A stretch of DNA of 64,000 bases from Cryphonectria parasitica EP155 (taxonomy: Eukaryota > Ascomycota > Sordariomycetes > Diaporthales > Cryphonectriaceae): contig NW_024468920.1 of the NCBI RefSeq assembly GCF_011745365.1, positions 42,913 through 106,912 of the forward strand, written 5' to 3'. Below are positions 23,811 through 33,900 of this stretch, piece after piece. The translations under genes and the position numbers were made by a program. Numbering within the stretch: position 1 is the first letter of the stretch; every line of letters starts with the position of its first letter. The notes beneath the pieces were generated by a model. The model worked only from the letters and a program-made list of their open reading frames with translations. It had not been told where the DNA came from and did not search any database.

Positions 23811-24278
23811 TATTATAATCTATCTAGCATACAGATTACAGAACTAGCCTTGCTAGCAAGGAAGACAGGAAATATAACTCAAAAGTATAAGTATGCTTAA
23901 GAAAAGATTAGATAATCAAGAATTAGAACTAGATAGGAATGAATTACTAGGATTACTAGAAACACAGCTCACCAGGCTTACTGAATTACTGCAGTAATCC
24001 ATAGAATACTACGAAAACAGTAATTCATACTAAAGAGCTGAATATATAAGAATACATTCATTATCATTAGATAGACTACCAGAATATAGCTCTTCAGTTA
24101 TTAATCTAAGTATTCATTTATTATATACTTGAATAGCTCCAAAAGCGAATGAATAGCACTTGTATAAACTACTCAGTTATATTTCCGTATTTAGTAGATT
24201 CTACTTTAATACCGCTCTTGCTAGCATAAATCTCTTTATATACTTCAGATCTTCAGATATTGCAGTGCATTTATTACA
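23811..24278 (+). repeat. E7 3' LTR, variant subtype (468 bp)
   Basis: It runs from TATTATAATC to GCATTTATTACA, with the same variant U5 end as E6. Hairpin arms and TATA box are near 24034-24101. The U3 holds ACAGCTCACCAGGCTTACTG-type text not seen in other copies. Confidence 0.88.
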
Positions 24279-24532
24279 ATTATGCTATATCTGTTTCTGC
24301 TAAGCAGCAATAATTCCCTGCTGCTGCAGCTATTATTGCTTGAGCTGTTCAACATGTTTCTGCAGCTAAAGAAGCTACTGAATCAGCTTATTCTGATAGA
24401 TAGATAAAGAGAGAGTTGCGGAAGCTATTTGTTATGACCCATCCAACATGCAGGTCACAGGATAAAGCCCCGCCAACAAAGGAACCAGGTGTTACAGCCC
24501 AACGCCGGACACTAGGCAGGATTACATAACCC

Positions 24533-24544
24533 AGGGTTAGGGTT
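24533..24544 (+). promoter_or_regulatory. Telomere-like AGGGTTAGGGTT in the solo LTR
   Basis: Two TTAGGG-type units occur in U3 of the solo LTR. The same 12-mer is at 6081-6092 (E1 LTR), 37140-37151 (E11 5' LTR, minus strand) and 56977-56988 (family B LTR). It may be a binding site for a telobox or Myb-type factor; this is inference from sequence only. Confidence 0.6.
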
Positions 24545-24635
24545 GTCAAGGAGAGAGGATCGCTAGACTCACCAGCGATCCCAACGAGCCTCACGCCTTG
24601 AATCGCTAGGCTCACCAGCGATCCCAGCGATTCAT

Positions 24636-24703
24636 ACTGAAGAGCCGAATATATAACCACACATTCATTACCATTAGATAGATTCAGTATATAGCTCTTC
24701 AGT
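24636..24703 (+). promoter_or_regulatory. LTR core promoter: TATA box inside an inverted repeat
   Basis: The arms ACTGAAGAGC (24636-24645) and GCTCTTCAGT (24694-24703) are perfectly complementary and enclose 48 bp. A TATA box ATATATAA is at 24649-24656. The same arrangement is found in all family A LTRs of the window. The likely RNA start is just downstream, at AGTTGTCAA (24701-24709), about 50 bp after the TATA box. Confidence 0.6.
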
Positions 24704-24942
24704 TGTCAATCTAAGTATCAGGTTACTCTCTTACCCTGATAGCTCCAAAGGCAGTGAACACTTGCACGATTACTCAGTTGTATTTCCGTATTCAAGGCCC
24801 ACACCTAGCACCGCTCTTGTTAGCATAAACCTCTTTGTATACTTTGGAATCTTCGGATTACTGCAGTGCTCATTATACTATTATATTTCTGTATTATTCA
24901 AGTAATTAATACTGAACTGTTTCTAAATAAGAATTATCAAAA

Positions 24943-25412
24943 TGTAATAAGCGCACTGCAATATCTGAAGATCTGAAGTATACAAAGAGTTTATACTAAC
25001 AAAAGCAGTATTAAAATAGAATTTACTAAATACAGAAATATAACTAAATAATTCATACAAGTACTATTTATTTGCTTTTAAAGCTATTCAAGTATATAAC
25101 AAATAAATATTTAGATTAATAACTAAAGAGCTATATTTTGATAATCTATCTAGTAATAATAAATATATTCTTATATATTCAGCTCTTTAGCATGAGTTGA
25201 TAGAGTTGATTGTTAACTCCTTTAACCAGTTGATAGAGTTGATTATCGATTTCTTCAACTATGCAACTATTATAATCCTAACTCTGGTTATATAATTCTG
25301 ATCTGTATTCTTTTATAGGCTGGTGTTGGTTTCTTGGCATCAAAGGATCCGCTCTGAGTGTTCTGCTGTGCTGCTTCCCTGTCGTGACCTGCATGTTGAA
25401 TAAGTTATAACA
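24943..25412 (-). repeat. E8 5' LTR (470 bp)
   Basis: On the plus strand it reads TGTAATAAG to TAAGTTATAACA. The candidate primer site (plus AATTATCAA) lies two bases left of it, on the internal side. This leader keeps the G of TTTTGATAATTC on the minus strand that is mutated in most copies. Confidence 0.9.
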
Positions 25413-26503
25413 CTTTGCAATATACTTAATTTTGCTAATATATTTTACTACATCTTTATATATAATGCAGAATATATAATATATAAACTTAGTTTTGAAA
25501 AATTCTTTATCTATATTCTTATTTACAGTATAGAATTAGTTTAGTATAAAAATTTCAGAATTAATTATATATACTAAAATTATTATGAAACTGCTTAAAT
25601 CTTATATATTAGCTATAGTTGCAAGCTATACTTCTCGAAAAAGATTAAATATAAATGATTTCCAGTATAAGAATAGGAATAGATTATTCAAGTTATTAAG
25701 AAATCTAGTATTAGATTCAGAAAAGTTTTTGAAATAAGGCAGAATAATATATATATTAAGCTATTAGCAAATAGCTTTCGAAACTATATTAATAGCAGAA
25801 TGAAATAATAGCAGTATTAAATAATCAATTATACTATTTATATAAGCAATAAGATTTGCAACTAATATAATAAATAAGAAGCTAGAAAGAAATATTAATA
25901 TGAATAGCAATAAGCTAGAAAGCTTACTTAGCAAGCAGTATAATAAGCTTAAACTTCAAAAGGAAAGAATTGTTTATAATAAGATTATAAATAATCAGAG
26001 CTTAAAGATTTCTATATACTGCATACAGTAGAAATAAAGCATATATAAAACTTAATACTTATATTTACAGAAATAAATATAAAGCTTTATTGAATAGTAG
26101 CGCTTAAGAAAACTTTATATTTCTCAGAATTATTAATAAAGCATATATTAATTAATATTAGAAGAAGAAAATCTATAATCTTCTTACTATAAAAGAACAA
26201 ACTATTGTATATAATCAAGATATAATTAATATAAAAACTAATTATTTACTAATTTTAATTTAAGATTATATAATATTTATTGCTTTTAATATTATAAATA
26301 TAATAGAATATAAATTAATTCTAAGCATTTCTTAGCTTAAGCAGCATAATTCTTAAATCAATTGAATTACTAGCTAGATTTCTTAAAAATAAGCTATACT
26401 TAATAGAATAATTATTAGTTTATTATTTCCAATAGTAACTATTTCTAATAAAAAGAATAAACTTTTCATATAAAAGTTTAAACTATAAACTAAGGAGCAA
26501 AAA
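25413..26503 (+). mobile_element. E9: divergent family A fragment, gag tail and protease
   Basis: The fragment holds a recognisable but divergent copy of the region between the zinc knuckle and RT. The basic coiled segment (A-C-A-A-G-C-T-A-G-A-A-A type) is near 25900-25960, and a protease remnant reads L-L-N-S-S-A near 26088. It is bounded by the E8 5' LTR on the left and the E10 3' LTR on the right, so both inserted into it. It differs from E1 and E13 by indels, suggesting an older or separate subfamily. Confidence 0.7.
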
Positions 26504-26951
26504 TATAATGAGCACTGCAGTAATCCGAAGATTCCAAAGTATACAAAGAGATTTATGCTAACAAAAGCAGTGCCAGATATAAGCCTTGAATACAGAAATG
26601 CAACTAAGTAATTATACAAGTATTTACTGCTTTTAGAGCTATTAGAGTAGAAAGTAATCTAATACTTAGATTAATAACTAAAAAGCTATAAACTGAATCT
26701 ATCTAATAATAATGAATATGCAGTTATATATTCAGCTCTTTAGTATGAATATATTAAATAGCAATATATTTAAGTTATTTTGCTAGCTTTAAATAGCATA
26801 TATTCCAAGCTATTCTTTCTGATTAGTTATACTTATAATTCTAATTCTGAATTATATAATCAATGTTTTATTAAAATATTAGATTCTTAATATCTAGTTC
26901 TTATTTGCTTATAATCTATTTCGTAATCTGTATATTAAATAGATTATAATA
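26504..26951 (-). repeat. E10 3' LTR (448 bp)
   Basis: On the plus strand it reads TATAATGAGCACTGCAG to AGATTATAATA, then the complement of the polypurine tract (TTATCTTTCTTC). The hairpin arms are partly decayed (AACTAAAAAGC/GCTCTTTAGT). Confidence 0.9.
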
Positions 26952-27043
26952 TTATCTTTCTTCTATTAGTTATTATTTCTAATAATCTTTTGTAAGTATT
27001 CTAGCAAGTCTTTCATATATATAATCTTGCTTTCCTAATTAAG

Positions 27044-27661
27044 ATATTGAGCAGAATCAATAAATCTCGTTCTCGTACTGAGAAGATTAAATAAAAGAAT
27101 TCTTTTCTTTTCTTAGTTCTTAAAAATGCTATTATTATGCCTTCCTATTCTTTCTACGAGGATTGTAATATTCAGTTTTATTAAATCTCTATCGAGAATT
27201 TCTTCTATTATACTGAATATATCCGCCTGAGCTGCTTTCGATGCAATATTCAGAAGCTAAGTATAGCGGAAATTCATTAGATAAGCATTCAATACCAACA
27301 TTTGAAGAACTAACTCAAGAGTACTGAGAAGTAGCTGTATAATGCTATTGCAGAGATAGAATGCTTGCAGAAGCAAAAGTATTTATAATTTGAAAGAATA
27401 ATAAAAGCTATTTGCTGAAGCCTTTCTAGCATGAAAAAGCTGAAATGTAAGAAAGCTGAGAAGAAGCGAGCTTGTATTGCTGCTAGAATTCGTTTTATAA
27501 TTACAAAGAAATCTGCTATAATTGCTGAAGATCTTTCTTTTAAGGATTTCAATTAGAATTTCATAGATATAAGGAATTCAATAGTAGATTAGTCGGGTTT
27601 TCTGAAGAGTAAGATCTCTAAGGCTTCTGAATCTTGATTTAGAATGAAGCAATTATTCTAA
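27044..27661 (+). pseudogene. E10 antisense ORF
   Basis: The start is ATA (27044) and the end TAA (27659-27661), 618 bp or 206 codons in one frame with RIP-type stops. The middle reads E-Y-I-R-L-S-C-F-R-C-N-I, matching the conserved C-I-x4-C-x2-C part with one Cys-to-Tyr change. Confidence 0.55.
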
Positions 27662-29016
27662 ATACTAATTTCTTTCCTTTTCCAATACTCAGCTATTTTC
27701 TTCTAAGCATTTTTAATATTTTTCTGTAATTTCTACGAATTTTCACTTACTAAATAATTCTTTCATTTGATAAGATATTCCCTTATGCTATTTATACTTC
27801 TATGCTTAAGAATCTTTTCTATCTTATACTCTGATTCATTATTTTCTACTTCTGCTATATTATTCATTAATATTTTCTATACTGCTAATTCTAGCAATAA
27901 GATATAGAAAACTGAATATATTCTTATTTTATAAGATAATACTAATTTATAATTAACTAAGAAAATCTGCTACAAGATTTTAAATAGCTCTAACTTCTTA
28001 TAATCAAGTTTATTGCTAAATCTAGTTATTTTAATATTTTTTCAAAGTAAATAGATCTTATTTTCTTTCTATAGAATTAATCTTTCAATTCTTTTAAAGT
28101 TTGCATATTATATTATTTATTTCTAAATGAATTGTAATTCTAACTAGAATTCTTTCTAAATCTTCTTAATCTTTTTAATTCTTTTATTTATAACTTCTGT
28201 ATTTGCTTCTAGCAATACTTTATAATAAGTTATTAGATTATATTTATAGAATATAAAGAATAATAACTTCTTTATTATGCTTATATCTGTATTATTATAA
28301 GCAAACTATATAAAAAGTAATAGATTAATCTAATTATTCTATTTCTAATTAATATAGTATTAAAAGTATTATTTAATAATCTAATTCATTCTTTTTATCT
28401 ATTTATCTATTTATAAGTAAAATACTATAAATATTCTATAATATATTCTAAGCTATTTTATAAGCAAAGTTTAAAACTTTGAATTAAACTTTCTATTTCT
28501 ATTAGAGATTATTTCTTCTAGTATGCTATAATTAGCAATAATCATTCTGAGAAATACATATATGAATTCCTTTACTATACTGCTTTTCTTATAAAAGAGA
28601 AAGTAAGCATACTTGCTCAGTTTGCAAATTACTACTAGAATATTATTATATTATATCTTAATTAAGAGTTTTTATAAGAAAGATAGCTTAATAATAAAGT
28701 TTAAACTAATAAATTATTAAATAATTATAAGTATTAATAAGAAGTATAATAGTTTATAAAGCTTATATCTTTCTGCTTTATTCTTCTTATAGCTATTATA
28801 TTATTATAAGATATTCTCAATCTTTTTTCTAAAGCTTAATAGATTTTAATATTTTTTAATATATTTATAAATTGCTTTAACTCTCTGATATTTATATACA
28901 GATGTATTATATATATTCTTAATATAATTATTTTGTTTATTTGAAATTATTAATTCTGAATTCTTCTTCAAGAATTCAATTCTAAAAGCAGCATTTAGCT
29001 TCTTATATATATTAAT
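27658..29016 (-). pseudogene. pol: E10 pol, C-terminal part (integrase, chromodomain)
   Basis: Read from 29016 leftwards: the linker after RNase H, the integrase core with an S-N-R-N-R-K-F-like segment near 28490, the C-terminal region and the chromodomain near 27710-27830, ending at TAG (27660-27658). It continues upstream at 57025. Decay is heavy. Confidence 0.85.
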
Positions 29017-29268
29017 TGTCACGGTCTCAGGTCGGGCAGGGAACGTCGAGCAGGCAGGTAACAGGAAAGGTTCTCAGGCAGGGTTGGGTTTATTGACAAG
29101 ACGCAGCTCGAAGAGCTGCAACAGGAAACGAGCAAAGCAGGCCCAACTAACTGAAGCTATATACTGATGCTATGCTAGCTTACATAATCCTTATCATCCT
29201 GCTAGCCTTATCAGTCTCTACTCTCAGGATTAGGGTTATTCAGTGACTTAGTATTCATGTCTGTAACA
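29017..29268 (-). repeat. B1 3' LTR (252 bp)
   Basis: It begins TGTCACGGTCTCAGG and ends GTCTGTAACA on the plus strand. The minus-strand polypurine tract CTAGAGGAGGGGATAA abuts its internal edge (29269-29284). It differs from the other LTR at few positions, mostly C/T and G/A. Confidence 0.92.
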
Positions 29269-29317
29269 TTATCCCCTCCTCTAGAACCGAACTCCAGAGA
29301 GGTTATTACTAACAGTA

Positions 29318-29798
29318 TCAGACAGGCCCAGGCTTGTACGGATAGCGCTGATGGAAGTTACGCACAACTTCCTGAGCGTTCTGCAGGTGGGAGGCGGGCA
29401 TCTCCTCAGATTCTTCGTAATTAGTCTACTTGACAGTATACTTTAGTCGGGAGTGACCTTCTCGGCTACAGCAGTTCCAGCGGAAGTTCAAAATCTTGTT
29501 TACTTTCTATTTCTTCAACCCATCTATCTTAATAGGTAGCAGAGGATTGTTTAGCTGAGCGGGTAATGAATCTTTAGCAGCAGAGCGGAGTAAGCTGATA
29601 TAGAATATAGAATAAATTCTTATGGATTTTAGCAAGCGGAGTTGGTAAGCATATAAACTGATAATCTTCTCGATCTTGTAAGATTTACAGTTCTTCTAGT
29701 TGAGTTTCTTTGCAGAGCATAGAATCTTGATATTACAAGCATTAAGCTAGATCTTCTAGCTAATTCGGAATCTTTAAGCAGAGATTTGCTTATAGTTA
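29318..29798 (-). pseudogene. pol: B1 pol C-terminus with chromodomain-like tail
   Basis: The frame ends P-Y-K-P-G-P-V-TGA (stop at 29320-29318). Before it are K-Y-T-V-K-W-T-N-Y-E-E-S and H-L-Q-N-A-Q-E, which is the chromodomain pattern of fungal gypsy elements, with the conserved Trp and Tyr kept. Upstream of it the integrase C-terminal region is degenerate. It is cut by E11 at 29798. Confidence 0.82.
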
Positions 29799-30251
29799 TG
29801 TAATGAGCACTGCAGCAATCCGAAGATTCCTAAGTATACGAAGGGGTTTATGCTAACAAGAGCAGTATCAAAGTATCAAGTCCTTGAATACAGAACTGTA
29901 CAAGTCCTAATAAGCGATGCAAGTATTTACTGCCTTTGGAGCTACTTAATGTATGAAACTGAATACTTAGATTAATAATTGAAGAGCTATATACTGAATC
30001 TATCTAATGGTAATGAATGTGTTCTTATATATTCAGCTCTTCAGTATAGCTTGTTAGAATTGCTAGCAAGTCTAGCGATTCAAGGTATAAAGCTCGTTGG
30101 AATCGCTAGCGAGCTCAACAATCCTTCCTCCTTTATAACCCTAATCCTGGATTATATAATCAATGCTTCGCAAGAATGTTGAGTTCTTAACACTTAGTTC
30201 TTGTTACTCGTAACTTGTTTTCGTAATCTGCATGTTGAATAAATCATAATA
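29799..30251 (-). repeat. E11 3' LTR (453 bp)
   Basis: On the plus strand it reads TGTAATGAGCACTGCAG to AAATCATAATA, followed by the complement of the polypurine tract (TTATCTCTCTTC). U3 contains TTGCTAGCAAG and TCGCTAGCGAG palindromes. Confidence 0.93.
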
Positions 30252-30342
30252 TTATCTCTCTTCTATCAGTTATTATTTCTAACGATCTTCTGTAAGTATT
30301 CTAGCAAGTATCTATATTCATGATCTTGCCTTTCTAATTGAG

Positions 30343-30969
30343 ATGCTGAATAGAATTAATAAAATTGCAAAACCGAAATCCTTGAATTCTTATTTCAACA
30401 AAAAGAAGCAGAAAGATCTTCTTCTTCAGTTTATTCTTTCAAACAGTTTCAATATGCATCTCTGTTCTTATTGCAATAGTTGAGGTCTGCAATTGTATAT
30501 CGTTTCTTCTCATAATTCATTCTGTTGCTCGGAGTGCATTTCTCAGAATTGTGCTAAGTGCGATATTCTGGAGCTAATGAATGCTGCTGAACTTCTTCTT
30601 ATCTCTATCCAGCATCGAAAGCTGAAGGATGAGATAAAAGAATTGGAGTTGAAGCTGTTTTAATTGCATTAATAAAAGAAGATGTGGCATGAGAGGATAT
30701 CTCGAGCTATTTGTTGAGATCTTAAGAATCTCGAAGAGCTTGAGAAAGAGGAGGCTGAGAAGGCTAAGGCTGAAAGGGTGCGTGTTGCTGCTGAAGTGCA
30801 GGCTGTAGTAGCTGAGGAATCTGCTGTTGTAGCTGGAGATTCTTCTTTTGAGAGTTTCAACTGAAACTCCATGGATTTGAGAAGTTCTGTAGTAGATTGG
30901 TTGAGCTTTCTGAAGAGTGAGATTCCCGAAGCTTCTGAGTCTCGGTTCGGGGCGAAGCGATCATCTTAG
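30343..30969 (+). pseudogene. E11 antisense cysteine-rich ORF, best copy
   Basis: One uninterrupted frame of 208 codons runs from an intact ATG to TAG, with only six internal stops, all of TGG or CAA/CAG origin by type. Cysteines at codons 41, 44, 62, 65, 70 and 73, plus a Tyr at 52 (TAT from TGT), give C-x2-C-x7-C-x9-C-x2-C-x4-C-x2-C. Codons about 85-150 form a charged helical stretch (E-E-L-E-K-E-E-A-E-K-A-K-A-E). The tail reads F-E-S-F-N-[W]-N-S-M-D-L, then V-V-D-W-L-S-F-L-K-S-E-I. The module resembles a zinc cluster such as Zn2Cys6, but I do not recognise a named family. The 5' end of the frame lies about 90 bp from the 3' LTR. Confidence 0.68.
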
Positions 30970-33900
30970 GTACTAGTTTCCTTCCTTTTCCAATACTTAG
31001 CTATTCTTTCTTAAGCATTCTTAACATTTTTCTGTAATTCCTATGAATTTTCGCTCATTGGATAGCCTTTTCATCTAATGAGATATTCCCTTGTATTATT
31101 CATGCTTCTATGCTTAAGAATCTTCTCTATCTCATACTCTGATTTATTATTTTCCACTTCTGCTATATTGTTTATTAGTATTTCCTATACTGCTAGTTTC
31201 AGCAGTAAAATGTGGAAAACCGAGTATATTCTCATCTTATGAAGTAATGCTAATTCGTAGTTAACTAGAGAAATCTGTTATAAGATTTTGAATAATCCTA
31301 ACTTCTTATAATTGAGTTTGTTGCTAGATCTGATTATTTTAATATTTTTCCGAAGTAGATAGATTTTATCTCTCTTCTATAGAATTAATTTCTTAATTCT
31401 TTTGGAGTTTGTATATTGCATTATTCATTCTTGAATAAATTGTAATTCTAATTAGAGTTCTTTCTAAACTTTCTTAATCTTCTTAATTCTTTTATTTGCA
31501 GCTTCTGCATTTACTTCTAGCAGTATTTTGTAATAAGCTATTAAGTTGTATTTATAAAGTATAAAGAATAATAATTTCTTTATTATGCTTATATCTGCGC
31601 TATTATAAGCAAACTATATAAGAGATAATAAATTAATTTAGTTATTCTATTCCTAGTTGATATAGTATTATAGATATTATTTAATAACTTAATTCATTCT
31701 TTTTGTTTGTTTATCTATTTATAAGTAAAATGCTGTGAATATTCTGTAGTATATTCTGAGCTATTTCATAAGCAAAATTCAAAACTTCAAATTGAACTTT
31801 CTATCTCTATTAGAGATTACTTCTTCTAGCATGCTATAGTTAGCAATAATCATTCTAAGGAATGTATATATAAGTTCCTCTGCTATACTGCTTTTCTTAT
31901 AAAGAAGAAAATAAGTATACTTGCTTAGTTTACAAATTACTATTAGAATGCTATTATATTATATCTTAATTAAGAGTTCTTATAAGAGAGATAGCTTAAT
32001 AATAAAGTTTAGACTAATAAATTGCTAAATAGTTATAAGTATTAATAAGAAGTATAATAGTTTATAAAGCTTATATCTTTCTGCTTTGTTTTTCTTGCAG
32101 CTATTGCATTATCTTAGAATGCTCTTAATTCTTTTTCTAAGATCTAATAAATTTCAATATCTTTTAATGCATTCATAGATTACTCTAACTCTCTAGTGCT
32201 CATATGCTAGTATACTATATATATTCTTGATATAGTTGTTTTATTTATCTGAAATTATTAATTCTGAATCTTTTTCTGAAGATTCAATTCTGAAGGCAGC
32301 ATTCAGTTCTCTGTATACATTAATGAGATTTCCTAACTTATTTTGAATAAAGATGTTCTGTATATCCAAGAAATCTGCATCTTAGTAATCTGATTTTCTG
32401 CTAAGAGCATCTGCTTGTTCATTCTTTAAGCTTTTGCAATATATAATCTTGAAGTTAAATTATAAGAAGAATTCTGCTTATCTAATTTGCTACTTATTCA
32501 AAATCTTAATTATTATAAATATAATTAGATTCTTATAATCCGAATAAACTATAATCAAGTATTATATGCTAATAAAGTAATATTACTACTTCTTAAAAGC
32601 TTTTACTATTGCTATAAATTCCTAATCAGGAATTCTATAGTTGATTTCCGAACTATTTAATTTCTTTAAGAAGTTGCTTATAATTCTTAGATATTCTTAG
32701 TTATCTTGCTAGCTAAATTGTTCTCTGAATACATATTCTGATACATTAATCTTAACTTTAAAGAATTTATAGAGATTTGCTTTATATAGAATTAATTCTG
32801 AAGTAATATGCTTAATAATCTTATTGAAAACTTCTTGTACTTTGGGAATTTATTTGAAGAATTGATTCTTTTTAGTAAGATTTGTAAGAAGATATGCAAT
32901 TCAGCTATAGTTCTTAATAAACTGCTTATAGAAATTGATATATTCGAAAAAAGATTTAATATTTCTAATATTCCTAGGAATTAGCTAATTTCTAATAGCT
33001 TCTACTTTATCTTTCTATAGCTTGATGCATTCTAGCTTGATTATAAATCCGAGATAATCAACTTTTTATACATGAAAATAGCTCTTTGCAAGCTTTATAA
33101 GGAGTTTTGCATTTTAGAGCATTTGCAATACTATTTTCATATATTTCTTGTATTCTTTTAGTATTTGAGAGAAAATGAGAATATTGTTAAGATAAGCAAT
33201 AATAAACTAATTCAGATACTTGTATAGAATGTGATTGATTATTTTCTGAAACGAAGCTGAAATATTCATTAGATTAAAAAGCATAACTAGATATTCGTAG
33301 TATTCATAGCATGTTCTAAAAGCAGTTTTCCATTCTTCTTCTTTCTTTACTCTGATCAGATTGTAAGCTTTTTTCAGATTCAGAATTGTAAACCATTATA
33401 CTTCTTATAACTTATCTTATAATTTCTTAATAAGTAATAATAGATATCAGTTCTTGATTATAATATCATTGAGTTATTTGTAGTTAATACATAGCCTAAG
33501 CTTGCTATTCTTCTTGAGTACAAACAGAATAAGATATCCTATTAGTAATTGCAATGATTGTATGTATTCCTTTTTTAAATTCTTATCAAGATACTCTCTG
33601 AATGCTTCTAGTTGTACTTGATCTAATTCATAAATAGGGAAGAATTTGAACTGTTTCTCTTCTTGTAGCAGGATCTTGTAGTTATATAAGCTGTATTTCA
33701 GCAATCCTGTATTCAATTCTTCCTGGAATAGTTTCTTAAACTTGTAATATTCTTATAATATATTTGCAAGTATTAGTTCTGATTTCTATACTGTTTCTGC
33801 TATCTGGAGGAATAGTAAGTATTGTTGAGCATACTTCTTTTCATTTGTTGTTTTTGGTAACGTTTTTGAGAGCTTTGAGCGTTCGCTCCAAGCCAAACTG

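Larger units (their letters stand above)
23300..24278 (+). mobile_element. E7: 3' tail of a family A element, split by E6
   Basis: Only the antisense-ORF region, the polypurine tract (AATAGGAGAGAGATGA) and the 3' LTR are present. E7 is inserted in the gag N-terminus of minus-strand E8. Confidence 0.85.
24430..24877 (+). repeat. Solo LTR of family A, best preserved (448 bp)
   Basis: The sequence runs TGTTATGACCC to GCTCATTATA and is flanked on both sides by CTATT (24425-24429 and 24878-24882), so it is a true solo LTR. It is clearly GC-richer than every other family A LTR here and keeps many CpA sites. It therefore serves as the nearest view of the ancestral LTR. The U3 holds a 29-bp direct repeat (24559-24587 and 24602-24630, two mismatches, period 43 bp), each with ATCGCT/AGCGAT inverted ends. 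Confidence 0.93.
24279..24884 (-). pseudogene. gag: E8 gag N-terminus, interrupted by the solo LTR
   Basis: The start codon (24884-24882, now ATA) precedes the CTATT target site, so only the first codons lie right of the solo LTR. The rest (24429-24279) encodes the Gln-rich N-terminal Gag region seen in E11. Truncated by E7. Confidence 0.6.
24279..25412 (-). mobile_element. E8: 5' end of a minus-strand family A element
   Basis: On the minus strand it has the 5' LTR (25412-24943), a short leader with the candidate primer site, and the first codons of gag down to 24279, where E7 is inserted. A solo LTR (24430-24877) splits it near the gag start codon. It lies in E9, whose sequence starts at 25413. 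Confidence 0.85.

Noticed and set aside
24388..24660. 90-residue minus-strand frame
   Set aside because: It lies within the U3 of the solo LTR and stays open because this LTR is little mutated.
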